From contig JBGOEV010000007.1 of assembly GCA_041538025.1 (NCBI GenBank), positions 1 to 64,000 of the forward strand: a DNA stretch of 64,000 nt, given 5' to 3'. The translations under genes were made by a program, and so were the position numbers. The notes below the pieces were generated by a model, which ran no database searches, was not told where the DNA came from, and worked only from the letters and a program-made list of their open reading frames with translations. This document shows, piece after piece, positions 31,104-39,951 of this stretch; within the stretch, counting starts at the first letter, position 1, and each line of letters opens with the position of its first letter. This DNA comes from Thermosaccharophagus gerlachensis. GTDB lineage: Bacteria; Armatimonadota; Fervidibacteria; Fervidibacterales; Thermosaccharophagaceae.

Positions 31104-31854
31104 CTTTTTCACCACCCGTAGCCATCATTGCAGTTGTTACAGCCTCAGTGTAACACAGCTTCCCCTCATAGAGCGCTTTCCCAACGATGCACCCGATGAC
31201 CCTCGGATATAGCCTCGCAAGCTCCCTTATGTGCTGTGATGTGGTTATACCACCTGATGCGATCACTTTTAGTGACGATGAGAGAGACACAACCTCTGCT
31301 ATACCTTCTATGTTCGGTCCAAGCATTGTCCCATCACGCTTCACATCAGTGTAGATGACGGTCTCAACGCCGATCTCCTCAAGTTGCCTCACCATCTCCA
31401 CAGGGGTTAATTGCGTCTCTCTCTTCCAACCGCGCACCACGATTTTCCCGTCCCTAACATCAACTGCCACAGCTATCCTACTGCCATACTTTCCTACAGC
31501 CTCGGCGAGCAGTGCTTTGTTCTCAACGGCGGTTGTTCCCAAGATAACTCTCTCAACACCGAGGGACAAGACAGCCTCAATATCGCTCAGCTCTCTAACA
31601 CCCCCACCGAATTGCAACTTACACTCCACTGCCTGCCGTATTCGTGAAAGCGTATGCAAGTTCTTTGGCTTCCCCTCAAGTGCGCCATCAAGGTCAACGA
31701 TGTGTAGCCATTTAGCACCCAAACTTGCCCAATGCAACGCTGCTCTAACTGGGTCTTCGTCATAGATGGTTTGCAGATTAAAATCACCACGAACCAACCG
31801 AACACATTTGCCCCCTCGTATATCAACAGCAGGTATGACCATAAATCCACTCAT
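31093..31854 (-). CDS. hisA: ProFAR isomerase, histidine biosynthesis
   Basis: Catalyses the fourth step of histidine synthesis, an Amadori rearrangement in a TIM barrel. The two catalytic Asp regions are visible (IPAVDIRGGKCVRL near the start, YTDVKRDGTMLGPN in the second half). The phosphate-binding loops FGGGVR and ASGGI, and GCIVGKALYEG, are also present. Length (about 253) is normal. The start at 31854 is chosen because AAGGTGA lies eight bases upstream; ATG 31860 is also possible. No other his gene is near, so histidine genes are scattered. Confidence 0.93.
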   Translation of the reverse strand: MSGFMVIPAVDIRGGKCVRLVRGDFNLQTIYDEDPVRAALHWASLGAKWLHIVDLDGALEGKPKNLHTLSRIRQAVECKLQFGGGVRELSDIEAVLSLGVERVILGTTAVENKALLAEAVGKYGSRIAVAVDVRDGKIVVRGWKRETQLTPVEMVRQLEEIGVETVIYTDVKRDGTMLGPNIEGIAEVVSLSSSLKVIASGGITTSQHIRELARLYPRVIGCIVGKALYEGKLCYTEAVTTAMMATGGEKDGK

Positions 31855-31924
31855 CACCATATTCACCTTACAGGTGCCTCAAGCACATGCGCCTCCAAGG
31901 ACACATTGAAATCTTGCGTAGCTC

Positions 31925-32212
31925 TTAATCCTCAACGCTACTGAAGAGCCATTCAATGGCAGTTAACCAGAGCAATATAGCTGCCTCTTCAGCTGGCATA
32001 TCTAAAGCCTTCCTGAAGAAGCGGCGCATGACATCAAGGTATGAGTCGGATGTCTCATCAACGACAACAAATTGACCGCGCTTCATCTGTGACGATAACT
32101 CAGCGTGAACGAGCGCGACAAACCTTTGGACGCTCTCAGGCGTAGCACGCTCAAGCTCTTCACCAAACTCCGCTATTGCTCTTTCTTTAAGCTCCTGTAG
32201 CGTCAATCGCAT
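31925..32212 (-). CDS. Small conserved-looking protein of unknown function
   Basis: A 95-residue acidic helical protein (MRLTLQELKERAIAEFGEEL..., AEEAAILLWLTAIEWLF at the end), not recognised. It lies on the same strand between ispF and hisA. GAGGTG abuts the ATG at 32212; an in-frame GTG at 32233 is an alternative start. No signal peptide or cysteine pattern is seen. Confidence 0.5.
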   Translation of the reverse strand: MRLTLQELKERAIAEFGEELERATPESVQRFVALVHAELSSQMKRGQFVVVDETSDSYLDVMRRFFRKALDMPAEEAAILLWLTAIEWLFSSVED

Positions 32213-32273
32213 CACCTCGCCAAAGAAAAGCACCTAATGTAAAAAGCAAGCTTTACACTCGTCATAACACTTT

Positions 32274-32762
32274 CTATGCTTTCCTTCGCAGTAACACAAC
32301 AGCGAACGCTTCAATCCCTTCTTCCCTTCCTACAAATCCAAGCCCGTTTGTTGTCTTAGCTTTTACACTCACAGAATCCATCGGCAAGCCAATAATCGAA
32401 GACAGCCTCTGGCGCATTGCTTCCCTATGCGGACTAAGCTTCGGTGCGCTCGCCACTATAACTACATCAACTTGCGCAACTTCATAACCTGCTTCACGAA
32501 CAAGGTTTACCACGTGCTCAAGTAGGAATGTGCTTGATATACCTTCATACTTTGGGTCATCGCTTGGGAAAAGCTCACCTATGTCACCCAAACAGGCAGC
32601 ACCAAGGATAGCATCACAAATTGCATGGAGTGCAACATCTCCATCGGAATGCCCAGCAAGCCCTCTATCATGTGGAACGAGCACACCGCAAAGAAAAAGT
32701 TTCCTTCCCTCAACGAATGGATGGGCATCGTAGCCAAAACCAACCCTTGCAACTTCGCTCAT
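32274..32762 (-). CDS. ispF: 2-C-methyl-D-erythritol 2,4-cyclodiphosphate synthase
   Basis: Fifth enzyme of the MEP isoprenoid pathway. The 162-residue product has the zinc site in GFGYDAHPF and HSDGDVALHAICDA, the FPSDDPKYEG segment and the KAKTTNGLGFVGR substrate loop; length is typical. The ATG at 32762 shares one base with the ispD stop (TGATG), and GGTGAG provides the ribosome site, so ispD and ispF are translationally coupled. Confidence 0.96.
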   Translation of the reverse strand: MSEVARVGFGYDAHPFVEGRKLFLCGVLVPHDRGLAGHSDGDVALHAICDAILGAACLGDIGELFPSDDPKYEGISSTFLLEHVVNLVREAGYEVAQVDVVIVASAPKLSPHREAMRQRLSSIIGLPMDSVSVKAKTTNGLGFVGREEGIEAFAVVLLRRKA

Positions 32763-33550
32763 CAGCACTCACCGTCTGACCGAAGCCGAATATGGTTTTG
32801 AGCTGTCTTCAGCTCACATCCACACCTTATCATTTCGCCCGAGGCAATTCTCTCTTTGAGGAAGGACTCAACGATGAGAAGGTCATTCTTTTCCGTCACC
32901 TTTATATTGCAAGGGTCTCCCGCAACAAGCTTCACTTTGGCACCTATGGCTTCAACTAATGCTGCATCATCTGTGCTGAGAAGACCCACCTTCTTTGCCC
33001 TCTCATGTGCACGAATTAGCAACTTGCAGGAGAAGGCTTGAGGCGTTTGAACGAGGTAAAGGTTTTGCCTCGAGAGAGTCCGCAAAACGAACCCACCTGC
33101 ATCGGCTTCTTTAACTGTGTCAGTGCAAGGTATAGCAGCTGTAGCTGCACCATGTTCAATAGCTGCCTCTACCACCTTGCTAACAAGCTGTGGCGTGACG
33201 AGAGGACGCGCAGCATCGTGCACAACAACATAACCATCTTCGCTACCAATAGCTTTTAGCGCATTGTAAACGCTCTCTTGTCTTTCTGAGCCTCCCACAA
33301 CAAGCGCTATCTCCATGCTACTGTAATGTTGCTCAGCTATATGCAGCACATCTTCTTGCTCATCTTCTCTTACGCAGATAATTAGCCTTTTAATGAAACC
33401 TGTGGCGCACAGAGCTTTCAAGACCCACGATAATATTGGTTCCCCTGCAACGTGGATCAAGACTTTGTTTCGTCCAACACCCATCCTAACAGCCTTACCA
33501 GCTGCGGGAACTATGGCTGTTATTGCTTCCAAACAACCACCCTTCTTCAT
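32762..33550 (-). CDS. ispD: 2-C-methyl-D-erythritol 4-phosphate cytidylyltransferase
   Basis: Third enzyme of the MEP pathway, which makes CDP-methylerythritol. Visible motifs are the nucleotide-binding IVPAAGKAVRMG, the Lys in GRNKVLIHVAGEPIL, VVHDAARPLV and QTPQAFS. The gene overlaps the 3' end of the upstream PIN/TRAM gene. The start is uncertain: GTG 33559, ATG 33550 or TTG 33532 are in frame. TTG 33532 would give the usual N-terminal length and has AAGGGTGG upstream. IspD overlaps ispF by one base. Confidence 0.93.
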   Translation of the reverse strand: MKKGGCLEAITAIVPAAGKAVRMGVGRNKVLIHVAGEPILSWVLKALCATGFIKRLIICVREDEQEDVLHIAEQHYSSMEIALVVGGSERQESVYNALKAIGSEDGYVVVHDAARPLVTPQLVSKVVEAAIEHGAATAAIPCTDTVKEADAGGFVLRTLSRQNLYLVQTPQAFSCKLLIRAHERAKKVGLLSTDDAALVEAIGAKVKLVAGDPCNIKVTEKNDLLIVESFLKERIASGEMIRCGCELKTAQNHIRLRSDGEC

Positions 33551-34712
33551 CTTCTTCACTCAATTCGCGAACGAACTCAGCGAATATCATTTTGCCAGAA
33601 GCTGTTTGGCTCACATTGCGCACAGTTGTGCGCACCTTCTTACCGATATGTCTTTTTCCACCTTCAACAACGACCATTGTGCCATCATCCAAGTAGCCAA
33701 CACCTTGTCCTGGATGGGTTCCCTCACGCACAATGTAGACATCAAGCTCTTCACCGGGTATGACGACTATCTTTAGTGCGTTTGCAAGCACATTCAAATT
33801 TAGCACTGGCACATGGTGGAGGTGCGCTATGCGTTGAAGCCCCTCATCATTTGTGATTATAGCTGCATCCAACTCCTCAGCAAGCCTTATTAGCTTCATG
33901 TCCACTGTCGGTGCTCGCTCAACATTACTGCTGTAGTTGTCTATGACCTCAATCCTCTGTGGATATGCTTGCCTCAATTCTGTAAGCATTTGCAACCCTC
34001 TTCTACCTCTTGCCCTCTTAAGTGGGTCTTCTGAGTCACGTATGCGTTGCAGTTCGTGAAGAACAAAATCGGGTATGCATATCCTCCCCTCTATAAACCC
34101 AGATGCTACAACTCCGTTGAGTCTTCCGTCTATGATGACACTTGTGTCAAGCAGCTTCAGTCGCGCAAGTTGGTAAGAGCTCGTGTCACTCTCCGCAGAT
34201 GTCGGTTGCAACTCACCGATACGAGCACGCAAAAACCTCGGAAAGAATCTCGCCAGCTCCTCCTTCACACCAACCATAATGCGAAGGCAGATGTAAAGAG
34301 AGAAAGCTGTAACTGGGATTATGATAACGAGCGCCATTTCCCAAGACTGGATCTGGGATCTAAATACGCTCAATGGTGGAAGGAGGATAAGGTAGGAGAG
34401 TATCAACCCAAGCAACACACCAAACAACGCTGCGAGTTTGTCTGCGAGTGGTATTTTGTCAAGGCGAAACAGAACATCGGCAGCCTTCCAACCAAGAGGG
34501 CTACCAACAAGATAGCCAAGTAAAACCATCACGATGACTATGCCAGCACGACTAAGTAACTCTAAATGCCCTTTACCTGGTCCAAGGTATTGCAGAAGCC
34601 ACCCTGTATACAGGATGCTCAAACGCACACCAGCCAGCGCAAAAAAGATGATAACGCAAATCACTGTGATCAACCATACAAAGTTTTGGAAACGGCGGTT
34701 CAACTCCCTCAC
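33495..34712 (-). CDS. YacL-like membrane protein with PIN and TRAM domains
   Basis: A 405-residue protein. Four transmembrane segments lie in the first 150 residues, followed by a PIN nuclease-type domain beginning LKLLDTSVIIDGRLNGV, with a second Asp in SEDPLKRARGRRGL and TNDEGLQRIA. A C-terminal TRAM-type RNA-binding domain follows (GVGYLDDGTMVVVEGG, VRNVSQTASGKMIFAE). The family is found next to radA and ispD in many Gram-positive and thermophilic bacteria; its role is not settled but it probably processes RNA at the membrane. The start could be GTG 34712 or TTG 34703; the latter has a better-spaced GGGGAG. Confidence 0.9.
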   Translation of the reverse strand: MRELNRRFQNFVWLITVICVIIFFALAGVRLSILYTGWLLQYLGPGKGHLELLSRAGIVIVMVLLGYLVGSPLGWKAADVLFRLDKIPLADKLAALFGVLLGLILSYLILLPPLSVFRSQIQSWEMALVIIIPVTAFSLYICLRIMVGVKEELARFFPRFLRARIGELQPTSAESDTSSYQLARLKLLDTSVIIDGRLNGVVASGFIEGRICIPDFVLHELQRIRDSEDPLKRARGRRGLQMLTELRQAYPQRIEVIDNYSSNVERAPTVDMKLIRLAEELDAAIITNDEGLQRIAHLHHVPVLNLNVLANALKIVVIPGEELDVYIVREGTHPGQGVGYLDDGTMVVVEGGKRHIGKKVRTTVRNVSQTASGKMIFAEFVRELSEEDEEGWLFGSNNSHSSRSW

Positions 34713-34766
34713 TCCCCTTTGTTTAAGTCTCTTTCAAAGGCTTCCTTCACTCCATCATTATGGTGT

Positions 34767-36161
34767 CTAATCACCCTCGTTGTGGTGCGACTTTAAATCA
34801 AACTTGATGAGCATTGAAATAGCATCGGTTACATGCTTCACAGGCACATACTCTATCTCGCCATCAATACGCAAACCTTCCGCGTAAGCTGGACCAAGGC
34901 ATTTTTTGAAACCGAGCTTTGAGAGCTCTTTTAGCCTTCGCTCCGGCAACGGCACTGGACGGACTTCACCACCTAAGCCAACTTCACCGAAAGCAGCCAT
35001 ATCCTTTGGTATGATTGCGTCATACCTGCTTGATGCGATGGCAATCGCCGCAGGCAGATCAATCGCTGGTTCGCTAACCCTTATACCGCCAGCAACGTTA
35101 ACATAGACATCTTGATCGCTGAGACGGATGCGTGTCCTTCTTTCAAGGACAGCTATGAGCATGCATGCCCTGTTGTAATCCATACCAGTCACAAGACGCC
35201 TTGGAGCACCGAAATATGTAGGAGCCACAAGCGCTTGAATTTCAAGGAGCAATGGACGCCTCCCTTCAATAACAGCGCCAACAACGCTCCCAGAAACATT
35301 AACTGATGAATGTGAGAGCAAATGTTCCGATGGGTTTGGGATTGGTTCTAAACCACCTTCGGACATCTTAAAGACACCGATCTCACCAACGGGTCCGAAT
35401 CTGTTCTTCACAGCCCTCAAGATTCTCAAAGCATAGTTCTGGTCACCCTCAAGATAAAGGACAGCATCAACAATGTGCTCAAGGACTTTTGGACCTGCAA
35501 TGAGCCCTTCCTTCGTGACATGCCCAACAAGGAAGATAGAGGTTCCAATCCCCTTTGCTGTGCGCACAAGCAAAGAAGCACATTCCCTCACTTGGCTTAC
35601 GCTACCAGGTGCTGAAGCTAAATCTGGATGAAGCATAGCCTGTATTGAATCAACAGCAACTACCAACGGTTTTAAACGCTCAATCTCTTCGCATACGAGT
35701 GTGACATCCACATCAGAAAGCACAAAGATGTTTGAAGAGGATATCCCCAACCTCTCTGCTCGCAACGCTATTTGCTCCATTGATTCTTCAGCAGCTACAT
35801 AAACAGCTCTATGCTTACCATCGCTTGTAGCTGAATTAAGCACCTGCAACATCAGTGTTGATTTCCCAATACCGGGTTCGCCACCAACCAAGATAGCGCT
35901 CCCTCGAACAACACCCCCGCCAAGGACTCTGTCCACTTCATCAATACCGATCAGGATGCGGTTCAACTTCTTCAAAGCAATTTCTCCTAACGGTTCTGCA
36001 ACGCATACAGCTTCTCTTTCTCTTCTCTTTTCTGCCTTCGCCTCACCTACGATCTCTTCAACGAAAGAATTGAACGCTGAGCATTCGGGGCATTTACCAA
36101 GCCATTGCTCACTTTGGAAACCACATAGCTGGCAAACAAACTTTGAGCGTCCTTTTGGCAT
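34767..36161 (-). CDS. radA: DNA repair protein RadA
   Basis: A hexameric helicase-like factor that helps branch migration in recombination. The 464-residue protein has the N-terminal zinc finger (CQLCGFQSEQWLGKCPEC), a RecA-like core with Walker A GGEPGIGKSTL, and the RadA-specific VKNRFGPVGEIGVF motif. A Lon-protease-like C-terminal domain follows. The real start is the ATG at 36161, with GGTGA upstream and the zinc finger directly after. The open frame reaches 36392 but that extension overlaps the SRP RNA promoter region. No disA gene lies between radA and the PIN/TRAM gene. Confidence 0.96.
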   Translation of the reverse strand: MPKGRSKFVCQLCGFQSEQWLGKCPECSAFNSFVEEIVGEAKAEKRREREAVCVAEPLGEIALKKLNRILIGIDEVDRVLGGGVVRGSAILVGGEPGIGKSTLMLQVLNSATSDGKHRAVYVAAEESMEQIALRAERLGISSSNIFVLSDVDVTLVCEEIERLKPLVVAVDSIQAMLHPDLASAPGSVSQVRECASLLVRTAKGIGTSIFLVGHVTKEGLIAGPKVLEHIVDAVLYLEGDQNYALRILRAVKNRFGPVGEIGVFKMSEGGLEPIPNPSEHLLSHSSVNVSGSVVGAVIEGRRPLLLEIQALVAPTYFGAPRRLVTGMDYNRACMLIAVLERRTRIRLSDQDVYVNVAGGIRVSEPAIDLPAAIAIASSRYDAIIPKDMAAFGEVGLGGEVRPVPLPERRLKELSKLGFKKCLGPAYAEGLRIDGEIEYVPVKHVTDAISMLIKFDLKSHHNEGD

Positions 36162-36247
36162 GTCAATTTCACCGTTTAGTCTGTGTGGAATTACTTCCAC
36201 ATGCAAATTCTGACACATGTTCAAAAGCGAGGACTGCAAAGAGCAGT

Positions 36248-36277
36248 TTGACAACTTATGGCAAGCGCAGATAAAAT
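36248..36277 (+). promoter_or_regulatory. Promoter of the SRP RNA gene
   Basis: A perfect TTGACA (36248-36253) and TAAAAT (36272-36277) are spaced by 18 nt on the plus strand, about 40 bases ahead of the predicted SRP RNA 5' end. Confidence 0.6.
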
Positions 36278-36317
36278 AAAGAATGCAGATGGTTGAAGTT
36301 TTGCAACCAGATAGCGA

Positions 36318-36599
36318 GAGCCCAGCCACGCTAGGCGGGGAGCTAGCCGTGCCCTGAACCCGCAACCGGCTATAGCGGGGCTTAATTCCCAACCCGAGGC
36401 TGTTGCCTGTGGAAACGGGCTACATGGCGTTAGCATTGAAGGCTGGGTCCTGCGCGGCGGTAAGGTGTGAATCCCCCAGGTCCGAAAGGAAGCAAGGGTA
36501 AGCACCCAATGCCGAGCGCCGCAGGGTAGCCTGGCTGGAGCTAACACATGTAGCTACGCTCGTAGGCAACTGTCGACGGTGGGTGCGTGGCTGGGCTTA
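36318..36599 (+). ncRNA. ffs: Signal recognition particle RNA, long bacterial form
   Basis: The conserved Ffh-binding apical segment reads CCCAGGTCCGAAAGGAAGCA (36475-36494 region) with the GGAA tetraloop. The 5' part (GGGGAGCTAGCCGTGCCCTG..., GCTATAGCGGGG) matches the Alu-like domain of the long 6S-type SRP RNA. The ends pair: AGCCCAGCCACG near 36319 with CGTGGCTGGGCT near 36586-36597. Length is about 280 nt, like Bacillus and thermophiles rather than the short 4.5S of Escherichia. Ends are estimated to within about 10 nt. Confidence 0.93.
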
Positions 36600-36631
36600 T
36601 TCGTGCGCCATGAACACGGGGGTGATTTTAA

Positions 36632-36856
36632 ATGCCCTCTTTGCCCGACGAGGAAATAATGAAACTGCGCCCAATGTGCAACTGTTGTAAGAAAAGGCTG
36701 ACAAGAATAATACTGCCACACACCCCTTGGAACGAGTCTGGTCAATACCTTTTCCACTGCCTCATCTCTGGTAGAGTCACACCCATACGAGATATTGAGT
36801 ATGTGATACGCACAGGGAAACAAGAACCAGAAGTTGAAGAAGCAGTTGAAACGTAG
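36632..36856 (+). CDS. Small cysteine-containing protein, unknown
   Basis: A 74-residue frame with a strong ribosome site (GGGGGTGA, six bases before ATG). The product has a CNCC pair at about residues 16-19, a His near residue 30 and a Cys near 43 (FHCLISG), and an acidic tail. These could bind a metal, but the spacing matches no family I know. It lies between the SRP RNA and rpsB on the same strand. Confidence 0.5.
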   Translation: MPSLPDEEIMKLRPMCNCCKKRLTRIILPHTPWNESGQYLFHCLISGRVTPIRDIEYVIRTGKQEPEVEEAVET

Positions 36857-37037
36857 GGCGAATCCAAGTAGTGCTAAATTGAAGACAACACGCAAATGTT
36901 TTTTCAAAAGCCCGCAAGCCAGTAAGCGCGTTAGACTAATGCGTTGAAAGATTACCATGCGATAGAAGCAGCACGCAAAAGTAGCTGTGTGTAAGAAGGT
37001 ATGGATAGTTTTTAAATCGTCTCAAGGGGTGATGAGC

Positions 37038-37106
37038 ATGAACAGTGATCAACGATCAACAAAAAGAAAGGGAGGGTTTAAAGGTGGCTATAGTGACGAT
37101 GCGTGA
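37038..37106 (+). CDS. Possible 22-residue leader peptide overlapping the rpsB start
   Basis: An ATG at 37038, with GGGGTGA five bases upstream, opens a 22-codon basic peptide (MNSDQRSTKRKGGFKGGYSD...) ending in TGA at 37104-37106. That is 20 bases inside rpsB, in another frame. Its translation would pass over the rpsB ribosome binding site and start. Chance cannot be excluded. Confidence 0.3.
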   Translation: MNSDQRSTKRKGGFKGGYSDDA

Positions 37107-37959
37107 ATTGCTTGAAGCTGGTGTTCACTTTGGTCATTTGACGAGGCGATGGAATCCAAAGATGCGCCAATACATCTTTGAGGAGAGGAACGGCATACAC
37201 ATTGTTGACTTGAGGAAAACACTCCAATGCTTAGAGGCAGCTTATAACTTTGTGAAGGAGAGGGTAGCTGAAGGTGCTATTGTGCTTTTTGTTGGGACGA
37301 AGAGGCAAGCGCAAGAGATAATTGAAGAAGCTGCAAAGAGCTGTGGCATGTTCTATGTCAACCAAAAGTGGCTTGGTGGCATGTTAACGAACTTCAAGAC
37401 GATAAGGCAAAGGGTTGAACACATGAAACAGTTGCGCAAGATGGAGGAGGATGGCATACTTGACCTCTTACCGAAGAAGGAGAGCACTCAAATGCGTGAA
37501 GAGAGAGCAAAGCTTGAGAAGCTGTTGGGCGGAATAGAAGACATGGAGCGCCTTCCAGATCTGCTTTACATCGTGGATATAAGACACGAAAACATAGCTG
37601 TAAGAGAAGCGAATAAGCTCGGCATACCGATAGTTGCGATTGTGGATACAAATTGCGACCCTGAGCTGGTTGCTTATCCAATACCAGGGAACGATGACGC
37701 TATACGCTCGCTTCGGCTTATCACGATGAAAATAGCTGAAGCTGTTAATGAGGGGAAGAAGTTGAGAGAAGCGATGTTGGCAGAGGCATTGGGCGTGCAG
37801 GTGCCTGAAACTTCTGAAGGTGAGAGCATGCCAACCGTTGAGGTAGCACAAGCTGAGGAACAACCTGCTGAGGAAGTTTCAACTAAAACCGAAATCACAG
37901 TTGAAGACATTGATGTTGAATCACCTCCACAGGAGTTGGAGATGGAAGAGGAAGCATAA
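37084..37959 (+). CDS. rpsB: Ribosomal protein S2
   Basis: Small-subunit protein that binds near the 16S decoding-side platform. The GTG at 37084, with GGAGG eight bases upstream, gives the classic N-terminus (MAIVTMRELLEAGVHFGHLTRRWNPKM). The motif FVGTKRQAQEII, YVNQKWLGGMLTNF and VAIVDTNCDPELVAYPIPGNDDAIRS are all present. The last 50 residues are an acidic tail beyond the normal end. An in-frame upstream GTG at 37045 is rejected because it gives an atypical extension. It begins the conserved rpsB-tsf-pyrH-frr run. Confidence 0.97.
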   Translation: MAIVTMRELLEAGVHFGHLTRRWNPKMRQYIFEERNGIHIVDLRKTLQCLEAAYNFVKERVAEGAIVLFVGTKRQAQEIIEEAAKSCGMFYVNQKWLGGMLTNFKTIRQRVEHMKQLRKMEEDGILDLLPKKESTQMREERAKLEKLLGGIEDMERLPDLLYIVDIRHENIAVREANKLGIPIVAIVDTNCDPELVAYPIPGNDDAIRSLRLITMKIAEAVNEGKKLREAMLAEALGVQVPETSEGESMPTVEVAQAEEQPAEEVSTKTEITVEDIDVESPPQELEMEEEA

Positions 37960-38013
37960 GTATCACATCACGAAGGGGATAAGAGCAAACCAAGCGCGAG
38001 GAGGAAGATAGAT

Positions 38014-38607
38014 ATGAAGGTAAGCGTTGAAGAAGTGAAGAGGTTACGCGAAATCACAGGTGCTGGAGTTATGGATTGCAAGCGTGCGCTTGAGAAGGCA
38101 AACGGCGACTTTGAGAAGGCGATAGAGATACTGAGAGTGGAGGGCTTGGCAAAAGCTGAGAGCCGTTCAGGAAGAGCAACAACTGAAGGTGTCATAGCAA
38201 GCTACATACACACGGGTGGTAGGATAGGTGCTATGGTTGAACTGAATTGCGAGTCTGATTTTGTAGCACGCACCGACGAGTTCAAACGCTTAGCATATGA
38301 ACTTGCAATGCAAGTTGCAGCTATGGATCCAAAATACATTTCACGCGATGAGATACCGCAAGAGGTCCTTGAGAGCCAAAGGAAAGCCTACGAGTTGCAT
38401 GCTCTTACCAGTGGCATACCACAAGACATGGTTGAAAAAGTTGTGGAAGAGCGTCTTGAGGAGTTCATCCAAGAGGTTTGTCTCCTTGAACAGCCATACA
38501 TAAAGGATGAAACACGCACTGTTGGCGAGTTGATAAAGGAGATGATAGCACGCCTTGGCGAAAACATAACCGTAAGGAGGTTTGCAAGGTTTGTTGTTGG
38601 GCAGTAA
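38014..38607 (+). CDS. tsf: Elongation factor Ts
   Basis: Nucleotide exchange factor for EF-Tu. The 197-residue product is the short form lacking the extended dimerisation part, as in Thermus. The UBA-like N-terminus has LREITGAGVMDCKRAL, and the core has the IASYIHTGGRIGAMVELNCE and SDFVARTDEF motifs that contact EF-Tu. GGAGGAAG lies upstream of the ATG. It lies 54 bp after rpsB. Confidence 0.96.
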   Translation: MKVSVEEVKRLREITGAGVMDCKRALEKANGDFEKAIEILRVEGLAKAESRSGRATTEGVIASYIHTGGRIGAMVELNCESDFVARTDEFKRLAYELAMQVAAMDPKYISRDEIPQEVLESQRKAYELHALTSGIPQDMVEKVVEERLEEFIQEVCLLEQPYIKDETRTVGELIKEMIARLGENITVRRFARFVVGQ

Positions 38608-38630
38608 AGTTAAAAGCAGGTGATCAAAAG

Positions 38631-39362
38631 ATGGGGGAAGAAATAGCGAAGCCAAAATATAGGCGAATCCTACTTAAGCTGAGCGGTGAGGTGCTCGCCG
38701 GTGAAAGAGGCTTTGGCATTGACCCAGACACCCTTAAACGCATCGCGAGCGAAATTATGGAGATACATGAGATGGGTGTTGAGATGGGCATCGTTGTTGG
38801 TGGCGGAAACATCTTCAGAGGACTAAGGGATGCAGCGCTTTACGCTATCAAGAGGGTGACTGGCGATTACATAGGCATGCTTGCAACTGTTATAAACGCG
38901 TTGGCGCTTCAGGATGCAATTGAAAACCTCGGTGCAGAAACGAGGGTGATGACAGCTATTGAAATGAGAGATGTCGCTGAACCATACATTCAACGAAGGG
39001 CACTGAGACACCTTGAGCAAGGACGAATCATCATATTCGCAGCCGGAACTGGTAACCCATTTTTCACCACCGATACAGCAGCAGCACTGAGGGCATTGCA
39101 GATAGGTGCAGAAGTGGTCTTGAAAGGGACAGATGTTGATGGTGTGTTTGATAAGGATCCACATGAGTATCCAACAGCTGTGAAGTTTGATACTATAACG
39201 CATATCGATGCACTTAAGCTCGGACTTAAAGTTTTGGATGCAACTGCGATATCGCTTTGCCACGAAAGCAGCATACCGATAGTTGTCTTCAACATATGCA
39301 TCCCTGGGAATCTGAAACGAGTTGTGTTAGGTGAACCAATCGGGACACTCGTGCATTCATAA
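38631..39362 (+). CDS. pyrH: Uridylate kinase
   Basis: Phosphorylates UMP to UDP. The 243-residue protein belongs to the amino acid kinase fold, with RILLKLSGEVLAGERGFGID at the start, the VVGGGNIFRG glycine loop, the RRALRHLEQGRIIIFAAGTGNPFFTTDTAAALRA region and LKGTDVDGVFDKDP. AGGTGAT lies a few bases before the ATG. It lies 23 bp after tsf. The bacterial enzyme is usually allosterically controlled by GTP and UTP. Confidence 0.97.
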   Translation: MGEEIAKPKYRRILLKLSGEVLAGERGFGIDPDTLKRIASEIMEIHEMGVEMGIVVGGGNIFRGLRDAALYAIKRVTGDYIGMLATVINALALQDAIENLGAETRVMTAIEMRDVAEPYIQRRALRHLEQGRIIIFAAGTGNPFFTTDTAAALRALQIGAEVVLKGTDVDGVFDKDPHEYPTAVKFDTITHIDALKLGLKVLDATAISLCHESSIPIVVFNICIPGNLKRVVLGEPIGTLVHS

Positions 39363-39384
39363 CTGCTGTGGGGAGTGATATGTG

Positions 39385-39951
39385 ATGCACGAGGAGATAA
39401 AACAATTGCTTAATGATGCGGAACACAGGATGAAAAAAGCTGTTGAAGCAACAGCGAATGATCTCTCAATGCTGCGCACTGGCAGGGCTTCCCCGGCACT
39501 GCTCGACCATATCAAAGTTGAATACTACGGCGTTGTATACCCATTGAGACAGCTTGCTTCAATTACGGCGCCTGAACCAAGGTTAATCGTCGTTGACCCA
39601 TGGGATAAAAACATCATTGATGCTATACAGAAGGCTATATTGAGCTCGGACTTGGGCTTAACTCCATCTACAGACGGGAATGTGATAAGAGTTCCGATAC
39701 CGCCTTTGACTGAGGAGAGAAGACATGAGTTGGTTAAGCTCGCAAGCAAAAGGGCTGAAGAAGGGAAGGTAGCCGTCAGGAATGTGAGGAGAGATGCACT
39801 TGACGAGCTGAGGAAGCTTGAGAAGGAAAAACACTTCTCCGAAGATGACGTTAAAAGGGCAAGAGGAGAGCTTGATAAACTCGCATCAAAGTATGTTGAG
39901 GAAATTGAGATGCTTCGGAAGGCGAAGGAGAAGGAGATATTGGAGGGATAA
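39385..39951 (+). CDS. frr: Ribosome recycling factor
   Basis: Splits post-termination ribosomes together with EF-G. The 188-residue protein has the standard coiled three-helix bundle with the inserted beta domain. Visible motifs are LSMLRTGRASPALLDHIKVEYYG, PEPRLIVVDPWDKN and SDLGLTPSTDGNVIRVPIPPLTEERRHELVK. A GTG three bases earlier is an alternative start. Its stop shares a base with the ATG of the next small gene. Confidence 0.96.
   Translation: MHEEIKQLLNDAEHRMKKAVEATANDLSMLRTGRASPALLDHIKVEYYGVVYPLRQLASITAPEPRLIVVDPWDKNIIDAIQKAILSSDLGLTPSTDGNVIRVPIPPLTEERRHELVKLASKRAEEGKVAVRNVRRDALDELRKLEKEKHFSEDDVKRARGELDKLASKYVEEIEMLRKAKEKEILEG

Noticed and set aside
36162..36392. N-terminal extension of RadA
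   Set aside because: Residues before the zinc finger are low in family likeness, the good ribosome site is at 36161, and the extension overlaps the SRP RNA promoter and 5' part.
37045..37083. Upstream GTG start of rpsB
   Set aside because: It would add 13 residues not found in S2; the GTG at 37084 with GGAGG gives the family N-terminus.
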